Assembly (NCBI GenBank): GCA_045657265.1
Contig: JAZOSU010000035.1
Location: forward strand, 67,508-131,507
Direction of reading: 5' to 3'
DNA: 64,000 nt
From: RGIG9041 sp045657265
Lineage (GTDB): Bacteria > Bacillota > Clostridia > Oscillospirales > QAKW01
The notes under the pieces are model-generated. The model worked only from the letters and a program-made list of their open reading frames with translations, was not told the DNA's origin and searched no databases. Position numbers and translations under genes: made by a program. Below are positions 48,888-55,696 of the stretch, one piece after another; position 1 is the first letter of the stretch; each line of letters starts with the position of its first letter.

Positions 48888-49889
48888 ATGGCTACTTTTG
48901 AAAGTTATGAAAGAAGAATAGGCCAGATAGAGCCTATCCTCGCAAAATACGGTTTTAAAGACCTTGATGAAGCAAAAGACTACTGTCTTTCATTAGGCGT
49001 AGATGCTGAGTCTATCGTTCGCGGTGTTCAGCCTATCGCTTTTGAAAACGCTGTATGGGCTTATACTCTTGGTTGTGCTATCGCACTTAAAGAAAATGCA
49101 AAAGCTGCAGCAGACGCTGCCGTTGAAATCGGTAAAGGTCTTCAGGCTTTCTGTATCCCCGGTTCAGTTGCAGATACAAGACAGGTTGGTCTTGGCCACG
49201 GTAATCTTGCTTCAATGCTTCTTCAGGAAGAAACAAAATGCTTTGCATTCCTTGCAGGTCACGAATCTTTTGCTGCTGCTGAAGGTGCTATCGGTATCGC
49301 AAGAACTGCTAACAAAGTAAGAAAAACTCCTCTTCAGGTAATTCTTAACGGTCTTGGTAAAGACGCAGCTTATATTATCTCAAGAATTAACGGTTTTACA
49401 TACGTTCAGACAGATTACGATTTCTATACAGGCGAACTTAAAGTAGTTAGCGAAACTGCTTACTCAAACGGCGACAAAGCTAAAGTTCGTTGCTACGGCG
49501 CTAACGACGTTAACGAAGGCGTTGCTATTATGCGTCATGAATCAGTTGACGTTTCTATCACAGGTAACTCAACTAACCCCACAAGATTCCAGCATCCTGT
49601 TGCAGGTACATATAAGAAATGGGCTATCGAAAACGGTAAAGCTTACTTCTCAGTTGCATCAGGCGGCGGTACAGGACGTACACTCCATCCTGATAATATG
49701 GCTGCAGGCCCCGCTTCATACGGTCTTACAGATACAATGGGACGTATGCACGGTGACGCTCAGTTTGCAGGTTCATCTTCAGTTCCTGCTCACGTTGAGA
49801 TGATGGGTCTTATCGGTGCAGGTAACAACCCAATGGTTGGTATGACTGTTGCTTGCGCAGTTGCTGTACAGGAAGCACTTAATAAATAA
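48888..49889 (+). CDS. GGGtGRT family protein
   Basis: A 333-residue protein that carries the exact family signature ASGGGTGRTLHPDN at about residue 261. Other conserved segments are VADTRQVGLGHGNLASMLL, FLAGHESFAAAEGAIGIART and MRHESVDVSITGNSTNPTRFQHPVAG. The family is widespread in anaerobic Firmicutes and has no known function. It lies 18 bases after the NifU-like gene with AGGAGGAGGA in front, so it should be strongly translated. The 3' 134 bases are duplicated downstream at 50168-50410. Confidence 0.88.
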   Translation: MATFESYERRIGQIEPILAKYGFKDLDEAKDYCLSLGVDAESIVRGVQPIAFENAVWAYTLGCAIALKENAKAAADAAVEIGKGLQAFCIPGSVADTRQVGLGHGNLASMLLQEETKCFAFLAGHESFAAAEGAIGIARTANKVRKTPLQVILNGLGKDAAYIISRINGFTYVQTDYDFYTGELKVVSETAYSNGDKAKVRCYGANDVNEGVAIMRHESVDVSITGNSTNPTRFQHPVAGTYKKWAIENGKAYFSVASGGGTGRTLHPDNMAAGPASYGLTDTMGRMHGDAQFAGSSSVPAHVEMMGLIGAGNNPMVGMTVACAVAVQEALNK

Positions 49890-49896
49890 GTAAATC

Positions 49897-49933
49897 AAAA
49901 ATATCACCGCCGTTAAAGCGGTGATATTTTTTT
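49897..49933 (+). terminator. Terminator of the GGGtGRT operon
   Basis: AAAATATCACCGC and GCGGTGATATTTTTTT form a perfect stem around CGTTAAA, just after the gene. Confidence 0.9.
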
Positions 49934-49947
49934 ATGAGGGACAAACA

Positions 49948-50166
49948 TTGTTGACTTATGAATACATAGAAACTCAAAACGGTGAGATGATATTTGCTTA
50001 CTATCCTGATGATGACAAAAATGCCCCCGGCAAAATTGCGCTTATCAAACAAGGCGAAGGAAGAGTAATAGAAGAATCTTCTGAAGACTTTGGAAAAAGA
50101 TATGCTTACCATGCGATATGCGGAATTAATCCACTGCAGAAGACAGGTACAGTTGCATGGTATTAA
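49948..50166 (+). CDS. Small hypothetical protein between the GGGtGRT gene and its duplicate end
   Basis: A 72-residue protein that I do not recognise. It reads as a compact beta-rich domain (TYEYIETQNGEMIFAYYPDDDKNAPGKIALI) with an acidic middle and no signal peptide. The start is TTG 49948 with GAGGG seven bases upstream; a GTG at 49921 lies inside the terminator and is rejected. Its stop is one base before the duplicated GGGtGRT fragment begins, so the gene may have come in with the duplication. Confidence 0.6.
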   Translation: MLTYEYIETQNGEMIFAYYPDDDKNAPGKIALIKQGEGRVIEESSEDFGKRYAYHAICGINPLQKTGTVAWY

Positions 50167-50167
50167 A

Positions 50168-50410
50168 ACGCTCAGTTTGCAGGTTCATCTTCAGTTCCTG
50201 CTCACGCCCCGATGATGGGACTTGATCTATGCAGGTAACAACCCCGCGTCGTCGTAAAGCGTTTTGGCACCGATTTCACCTATTCGGTAAAATCTTCGCT
50301 TTGCCGCTTACTCCTCCTTTCCCCAAAAAAGCGTATGCTTTTTCGGGGTGCCCCGGTGGTATGACAGTTGCTTGCGCAGTTGCTGTTCAGGAAGCACTTA
50401 ATAAATAAGA
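50168..50410 (+). pseudogene. Displaced 3' end of the GGGtGRT gene, split by an insert
   Basis: Bases 50168-50244 and 50357-50410 match 49756-49889 of the intact gene with a few differences, up to the same stop codon plus one base. Between them lies an unrelated insert of about 110 bases. No start site or complete frame is left. This is either a tandem duplication or the old gene end displaced by an integrated cassette. Confidence 0.85.
50245..50356. mobile_element. Short insert within the GGGtGRT fragment
   Basis: An insert of about 110 bases flanked by CCCCG on both sides (50242-50246 and 50351-50355), as a five-base target duplication would give. It contains CGTAAAG, GCACCGATTTC, CTTCGC and CTTACT motifs like the centre of the element at 41903-42044, and ends in a CCCCAAAAAAGC...GCTTTTTCGGGG hairpin. 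It has no open frame. Confidence 0.55.
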
Positions 50411-50449
50411 CTTTTTGACATCTCAAGCAGAATTAAATCAATTAAAAAT

Positions 50450-50484
50450 AATTGGACACATCGTTTGATGTGTCCAATTTTTTT
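50450..50484. terminator. Bidirectional terminator
   Basis: AATTGGACACATC and GATGTGTCCAATTTTTTT form a perfect 13-bp stem around GTTT. It is convergent between the GGGtGRT region and the PHP gene. Confidence 0.85.
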
Positions 50485-50521
50485 ATATAATGCAATAATT
50501 ATGTCTTTATATCATTTTAAA

Positions 50522-51571
50522 TCAGAGCAATACGTCTTCGTTTCCTGTTTTAGAAAGAATATCGGACATATTATACGCGTGAGTATATGCTTCTTTTCCT
50601 TCTTTATCGCGCACAATAAAACGTACGTAGCCATCGTTTGTTCTGCCCAGCCCCAGAGTAGCTTGGGTAATGGTTTCTCCTTTTTTGGTGGGGGTGCATA
50701 CCGTATTGAATCTCTGACCCATAGTTCTGACAATTCGGACAGCTTCGCTTGTATGAATATGAAACATACAATCTTCGGTATCGTAGTAAAGTTCATATAT
50801 TTCAGGCCCCTCGGATGCGTAAAAGTGGCCGTCTGTCAGAGCTTTTGTAATAGCGCCGTACTCAAGTTTTTCGGCTTTTATCATAGTGAATCCTCCGAAT
50901 GAATCGGAGCGGGGGTTTTCAATCGAAAACCAATTATGGTTATCATCAGCAGCTACGCAGTAAACGTTCTGACCGTTATGAAGCATATTATCATACAGTA
51001 TGCTATTGCGTTCATCGTGACCGGTAACGTAAGAACTGTAATTGACAATTTCAACTGCGTGCATTCCGTGATATTTGAGATATTCACCCTTAGATTCTTG
51101 CGACCAGACCGGATGGTTGTAGGTGACGAAAAATCCATCCGCACGTGCCTGTTCCATAAGCGAAGAAATAAACTCGGAGTCGTATTTGCGCTCAATCGGA
51201 TTACAGTTTTTGTCAAGTTCAACTTTGTCGGCGTTACTGTCAATATATTTACTGTCATGATAGATTTTCTGAACAGTTCTATCTTTATCCAATGCTATAA
51301 GGCAAAAATGGCAGGTTTTTGTGCCTACACCCAAAGGTGTATCCTCCGAAACATCAACTTCATAGCCATTGAGCGCAACAAAATTTTCGTCAGTAAGATC
51401 GTTGTGTGTTACAAAAACCTGATGGTCTGTATAGGCGACTATCGAATACCCTTGAGCTTTGTAATTTTCTTTCATTTGCTCAGGAGACCATTTCCCGTCT
51501 GAAATGGTTGAGTGACTGTGCAGATTAGCTTTATAAAATTTTCCTTTTGGTGGCAGAAGATAGACTTTCAT
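50522..51571 (-). CDS. PHP-domain hydrolase
   Basis: A 349-residue PHP superfamily protein. Metal-binding motifs are ANLHSHSTISDG, IVAYTDHQVF, VTYNHPVWSQ and CVAADDNHNW. A C-terminal 90-residue beta domain (EIYELYYDTEDCMFHIHTSEAVRIVR) follows the barrel. Similar stand-alone proteins are annotated as phosphoesterases, and some lie in carbohydrate-use loci. There is no signal peptide. AGGAGGAT precedes the ATG. The substrate is unknown. Confidence 0.85.
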   Translation of the reverse strand: MKVYLLPPKGKFYKANLHSHSTISDGKWSPEQMKENYKAQGYSIVAYTDHQVFVTHNDLTDENFVALNGYEVDVSEDTPLGVGTKTCHFCLIALDKDRTVQKIYHDSKYIDSNADKVELDKNCNPIERKYDSEFISSLMEQARADGFFVTYNHPVWSQESKGEYLKYHGMHAVEIVNYSSYVTGHDERNSILYDNMLHNGQNVYCVAADDNHNWFSIENPRSDSFGGFTMIKAEKLEYGAITKALTDGHFYASEGPEIYELYYDTEDCMFHIHTSEAVRIVRTMGQRFNTVCTPTKKGETITQATLGLGRTNDGYVRFIVRDKEGKEAYTHAYNMSDILSKTGNEDVLL

Positions 51572-51982
51572 AAAATCCTCCTTTAATTCTTGATTTATAA
51601 CATTATATTACGTTAGTATATACAAGTCAACATTGATTTTCTTAACAAAACAGTTGTTATAAATCAATCTGATTTATTTTTAGAGAATTTTATTATACAT
51701 ATGTTGAAACAAGGGGTTTATGTTATATAATGAATTAAAATAACAAAGGTAAGGCTTTTCATTTACAACGTAGATAACTCACATACGGCTCTTTTTAAAA
51801 AAGTCGGCAGTGATTTTATGAAAGAATACGTTTTTACACTTGAATAAAGAAGATTTTATAAGAACACCTTTTAATTTTTTCGGCAACTCCACCATTTATA
51901 GAGCTTTTGAAATTTATCTATTATAAAGTTATTGAAAAAAAGAGTATATCTTAATAAAATAAACTTAAGAAGGTGATATTGT
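51572..51982. other. Intergenic region with a gene-end remnant
   Basis: This 411-base gap is AT-rich. From 51764 to 51847 one frame reads YNVDNSHTALFKKVGSDFMKEYVFTLE before a stop and looks like the end of a lost gene. I cannot place its family. A TATATC-rich stretch and AAGGTGAT precede the next gene. Nothing else is recognisable. Confidence 0.5.
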
Positions 51983-53074
51983 ATGCAAAAAGTAACCGAA
52001 CGGGTTGCGATCAATCTCAAAATGCTTCGTAAGAAGAACGGTCTTACACAGAAGAAACTTGCGGAAATACTCGGAATCTCAGAAAAATCAATAAGTAAAT
52101 GGGAACTCGGTCTGAGCCTTCCCCCAAGTATACTTCTTCCCGATTTATCAAGTGCTTTAGGTGTCAGCATAAATACGCTTTTTGACAGTGGAATTATAAA
52201 ATATTATTTAGGCATTGACGGCGGGGGAACAAAAACCGAATTTTTAATTATAGATACAAACGGAAAAGCTATAAATCACTTGGTACTCGGTCCGTCAAAC
52301 CCTGTTGATATAGGAATCGAAAACTGTTATAAGATTTTAGAAAAAGGGATAAACGATGTGTGCGGCGGTATTTCTAAAAGTGAAATTTCTCTTTTTGCAG
52401 GTCTTGCAGGAGGAAACAGCGGAAATTACAGACAGAATATAAACGCTTTTCTTTCCCGCATGGGATTCGGACGTATCGCAAACGGAAGCGATACCGAAAA
52501 TGCAATTGAAACAGCTCTGCAAGAAAAAGATGGAATTGCCGTTATCATGGGTACTGGAATTATCGGATTTTCTCAAAAATCAGGAATCCGCAGACGGATA
52601 GGCGGCTGGGGATACTTACTTGACAGCGGCGGAAGCGGATATAACCTTGGCAGAGATGCGTTGGAAGCTTCCCTTAAATTTCTTGACGGCAGAGGCAAAG
52701 AAACGGTTTTGCTTTCACTTATAGAAAAAAAACTTGATAAACCGCTTCCCGATGCCATTCCTGAAATTTACGTCAGAGGTAAGCCGTTTATAGCGCAGTT
52801 TGCTCGTTTGGTATTTAAAGCGATAGATATGGGTGACGACACTGCTCTTGAAATATTAAATAAAAATCTCACGGCAACCGCTGAGATAATCAGAGTGGGA
52901 CTGTGCCATACGGGGCAAAACGTTCCCGTTGTTATATGCGGGGGCATTGCGAAACAAAAGAGATATTTACAGCCGTTTTTTGAAAAAGTAATGCCGGATA
53001 TAAATATCACCTACTGCGATACGCCGATCGTTAACGGCGCAACAGAACTTGCGAAAAAGGAATTATCAAAATGA
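51983..53074 (+). CDS. XRE-family HTH fused to a BadF/BcrA-type sugar kinase (NagK/MurK-like)
   Basis: A 363-residue fusion. Residues 8-62 are a Cro/CI helix-turn-helix (LKMLRKKNGLTQKKLAEILGISEKSISKWELGLSLP). From residue 70 an acetate/sugar kinase-fold domain starts with GIDGGGTKTEFLIID (phosphate 1 motif), then LAGGNSG, IMGTGIIGF (phosphate 2), and GGWGYLLDSGGSGYNLGRDAL. This class phosphorylates N-acetylglucosamine or N-acetylmuramic acid. The four-base overlap with murQ points to MurNAc or its anhydro form. The fusion would let the kinase sense sugar and control genes, as ROK proteins do; that is inference. Confidence 0.85.
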   Translation: MQKVTERVAINLKMLRKKNGLTQKKLAEILGISEKSISKWELGLSLPPSILLPDLSSALGVSINTLFDSGIIKYYLGIDGGGTKTEFLIIDTNGKAINHLVLGPSNPVDIGIENCYKILEKGINDVCGGISKSEISLFAGLAGGNSGNYRQNINAFLSRMGFGRIANGSDTENAIETALQEKDGIAVIMGTGIIGFSQKSGIRRRIGGWGYLLDSGGSGYNLGRDALEASLKFLDGRGKETVLLSLIEKKLDKPLPDAIPEIYVRGKPFIAQFARLVFKAIDMGDDTALEILNKNLTATAEIIRVGLCHTGQNVPVVICGGIAKQKRYLQPFFEKVMPDINITYCDTPIVNGATELAKKELSK

Positions 53075-53880
53075 ACAGAACAGAAATGAGAAATGAGCGT
53101 ACGAAAAACATCGATAAAATGTCTGTACGCGAAATGCTTGAAATTATCAATGATGAAAATTACACCGTTATAAAAGCGATAAACGGTGCGCTCTGCGAAA
53201 TTGAACTTGCTTGTACGGCAGTAACAGAGGCTATAAAAAATGGTGGCAGAGTTTTTTATATAGGCGCGGGTACTTCCGGAAGACTCGGCATTTTGGATGC
53301 GGTGGAGTGTCCGCCTACTTACGGCGTTGCAGACGATTTATTCAACGGAATTATCGCCGGCGGAAACAATTGTGTTTTTAAAGCCGGTGAAAATGCCGAG
53401 GACAGCGCAGAGTCCGGAATTTCCGACCTTAAAGCACAAGGCGTATGCGGTAAAGATATCGTTATCGGTATATCGGCAGCAGGCGGCGCGGCTTATGTTG
53501 CAGGAGCGCTTGAATATGCAAACGACATCGGTGCCAAAACAGTCGCCATAACCAACAATCCTGACACCATAATAAGTAAAATCGCAAAGATTACCATTTT
53601 TGCCGACACGGGTGCAGAAGTCATAACAGGATCTACGAGAATGAAGGCTGGAACAAGCCAGAAAATAATTCTTAATATGATCTCTACTGTTTCTATGATA
53701 AGATGCGGACACGTTTACGAAAACCTTATGATAAATCTCAAACCCAGCAATATCAAATTGAAAAACAGAATGATAAGTATTGTTATGGAAATCACAGGAC
53801 AATCTGCCGAAAAAGCTGAAGAACTTCTTGAAAAAGGAGACTGGAATATAAGAAAAGCGGTCGAAGGTGTAAATAAGTAA
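53071..53880 (+). CDS. murQ: N-acetylmuramic acid 6-phosphate etherase
   Basis: A 269-residue SIS-domain lyase that splits MurNAc-6-phosphate into GlcNAc-6-phosphate and lactate. Signatures are ERTKNIDKMS at the N-terminus, IGAGTSGRLGILDAVECPPT, the catalytic-glutamate segment GENAEDSAE, and STRMKAGTSQKIILNMIS. A small UBA-like C-terminal helix pair (ITGQSAEKAEELLEKGDWNIRKAV) is present. The protein is about 30 residues shorter than E. coli MurQ. It is translationally coupled to the kinase and completes a murein-recycling pair. Confidence 0.94.
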   Translation: MNRTEMRNERTKNIDKMSVREMLEIINDENYTVIKAINGALCEIELACTAVTEAIKNGGRVFYIGAGTSGRLGILDAVECPPTYGVADDLFNGIIAGGNNCVFKAGENAEDSAESGISDLKAQGVCGKDIVIGISAAGGAAYVAGALEYANDIGAKTVAITNNPDTIISKIAKITIFADTGAEVITGSTRMKAGTSQKIILNMISTVSMIRCGHVYENLMINLKPSNIKLKNRMISIVMEITGQSAEKAEELLEKGDWNIRKAVEGVNK

Positions 53881-53948
53881 AATTACAACTAATGATGAAT
53901 TTTTAAATCCCGTAATTTCAACGTTGCGGATGGTAAGGAGATTATAAA

Positions 53949-54593
53949 ATGACAAAACTTTTAATTATCCGTCACGGACAGAGTGAGGCAAACGCAAATT
54001 TGTTTTTTGCAGGTCACTTTAACGCAGAACTGACAGACCTGGGACAAAAACAGGCTGAATGTACCGCGCAGTTTATTCTGGATAACTATAAAGTTGACAC
54101 AGTTTATTCAAGCGACCTTACCCGCGCTTTCAAAACGGGTAAAGCAGTTGCGGATTTATTCGACCTTGAGGTAATTACCGACGAAGGTTTGCGCGAGATA
54201 TACGGAGGAGACTGGGAAGGACAACCATACGCCGGAGTACTTGAAAATAACAAGGATTTTCAGCATTGGCGCGAAGACGTCGGCACCGCAAGACCCACAA
54301 ATGGCGAAAGCGTAGCCGAGCTTTACGAGCGTGTTTACAACATGATATGCAAAATCGCAGAAGAGAATGTCGGAAAAACTGTAGTTATTGCAACTCACGG
54401 AATGGTTATACGTACGCTTGAACTACATATTTCAGCCAGAGGCTTAGAATACTTGAAGAATATACCTTGGGTTACAAACGCATCAGTTTCGGAATTTGAC
54501 TATGAAAACGGCAGACTTTATGCCGTAAAAATCTCACAGAACAATCACCTGAAAGAAAAAGGACTCATACCCCCACCCCCCAAAAAAGCATAA
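53949..54593 (+). CDS. Histidine phosphatase family protein
   Basis: A 214-residue member of the phosphoglycerate-mutase-like superfamily. The catalytic RHG motif is IIRHGQSEAN at residue 7, followed by DLTRAFKTGKAVA, the acid residue in YGGDWEGQ, and the second histidine in VIATHGMVIRTLEL. Such proteins are usually small-molecule phosphatases (cobalamin, sugar or unknown substrates). The tail PPPPKKA is short and basic. AAGGAG precedes the ATG. It is 68 bases after murQ. Confidence 0.88.
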   Translation: MTKLLIIRHGQSEANANLFFAGHFNAELTDLGQKQAECTAQFILDNYKVDTVYSSDLTRAFKTGKAVADLFDLEVITDEGLREIYGGDWEGQPYAGVLENNKDFQHWREDVGTARPTNGESVAELYERVYNMICKIAEENVGKTVVIATHGMVIRTLELHISARGLEYLKNIPWVTNASVSEFDYENGRLYAVKISQNNHLKEKGLIPPPPKKA

Positions 54594-54629
54594 AGAAATT
54601 TATTATGTCCTCGTATCTGATGAAATAAT

Positions 54630-54663
54630 AAAAAATGGCCGATTGAAAAATCGGTCATTTTTT
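54630..54663 (+). terminator. Terminator of the murQ-phosphatase transcript
   Basis: AAAAATGGCCGATT and AATCGGTCATTTTTT pair, with one G-T, around GAAA. Confidence 0.85.
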
Positions 54664-54743
54664 ATTAAATAACGTTTTACTCATCACCTTTTGTCGCTAC
54701 AGGTATAGAGGAAGCCGCTTTTGGTGTCTGCGTTGCCGTTTAA

Positions 54744-55040
54744 AAACAGAGCCTGAAAGTATATTTGTCTCTTTTCTTTTTACAAATAATCACCCCAAAC
54801 GGTATTTTTTAGGTAATTATAACAAACATATTGAAATATATGTGCTTGAAGGCGAAAACGGACCGAAACTTATTCAGAAAACCACCGTTTTTGGCAATCG
54901 CATTGTAATCGAACAGTCTGTAAATAACTTTGGCTGTTATCTTATTAAGATAAAACAACTGATAAATACTTACCCGCACAGTCTGAAAAATACGCTTGTG
55001 GAATCACAAGCGTATTTTTTTTATTTACTATTGACTTATT
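54744..55040 (+). pseudogene. Remnant of an unidentified protein's C-terminus
   Basis: One frame stays open from about 54744 with plausible coding content: SIFVSFLFTNNHPKRYFLG, then YVLEGENGPKLIQKTTVFGNRIVIEQSVNNFGCYLIKIKQ. The upstream part lacks any start and appears frame-disturbed near 54700-54740. The frame runs through the terminator at 54986, which a real gene end would not. I cannot identify the family. It is probably a decayed gene end of the carbohydrate island. Confidence 0.45.
54986..55022 (+). terminator. Terminator-like hairpin
   Basis: AAAAATACGCTTGTG and CACAAGCGTATTTTTTTT form a perfect 15-bp stem around GAAT. It follows the unidentified remnant and precedes the SGNH-like gene. 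Confidence 0.85.
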
Positions 55041-55092
55041 ATATTTTTTATTTTATATTGAACATAGATATAAATATATATAGGAATTTGTT

Positions 55093-55686
55093 ATGAAAAA
55101 TAAACATTTTATACATATTCACAACCCTGAGGCAAAGGGTAAAAGAATGCTTATTTTGGGCGGAGATATTACCGTTTGTGAAAATGGCTTTGCAAAAGGC
55201 GTAAAACAGGAGAAAAACGATTATGTTCATATAATCTGCAGATTTTCTCAGCAATCGGTGCATGATTTCGGATTTTGTATTATGCAGTCTAAATCATGGG
55301 AACAAAACTATAAAAATTCTGATGATATTTCCAAGCTTTACGTTGATGGTGAAAAATTCAGACCTGACATTATGGTTTTACAGATAGGAGACCATATTGA
55401 TAAAATCGGGTTTGATGAAAAACTGTTCAAGGATAGATTTGAAAAATTTATTTGCCGTATCGATCCGCTTGGTAAAAGTAAAAAAGTTCTGCTCACGTCT
55501 TTTTCTAAAAACGTGTCAGACGGTGCCGTGCAGGATATGGCAGAATATCTTAAATGTCCCTGCATTTATCTTGGCAACATCGGCAGTTATGAAGAATTAT
55601 GTGAAAATGGACTGCCGAATAACAAAGGTATGGACAGAATAGCGAGAGCTGTTCTTTGCATTATAGAAAATTATCTTAAAAAGTAG
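55093..55686 (+). CDS. SGNH-hydrolase-like protein with altered catalytic motifs
   Basis: A 197-residue protein that resembles SGNH/GDSL hydrolases in overall order: LILGGDITVCENGFAKG near the N-terminus, DYVHIICRF, a central RPDIMVLQIGDHID, then LLTSFSKNVSDGAVQDMAEYL and a C-terminal NKGMDRIARAVL. In active members block I is GDS (often GNSIT) and the last block is DxxH. Here the serine of block I and the DxxH pair are missing. It may be inactive or use other residues. It is 10 bases upstream of the 1073-residue gene. There is no signal peptide. Confidence 0.6.
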   Translation: MKNKHFIHIHNPEAKGKRMLILGGDITVCENGFAKGVKQEKNDYVHIICRFSQQSVHDFGFCIMQSKSWEQNYKNSDDISKLYVDGEKFRPDIMVLQIGDHIDKIGFDEKLFKDRFEKFICRIDPLGKSKKVLLTSFSKNVSDGAVQDMAEYLKCPCIYLGNIGSYEELCENGLPNNKGMDRIARAVLCIIENYLKK

Positions 55687-55696
55687 GTGACTGAAA

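Noticed and set aside
48888..49889. L-serine dehydratase alpha subunit (sdaAA)
   Set aside because: Size and paired-gene layout looked similar at first, but the exact GGGTGRT signature and the absence of the serine dehydratase cysteine pattern place it in the GGGtGRT family.
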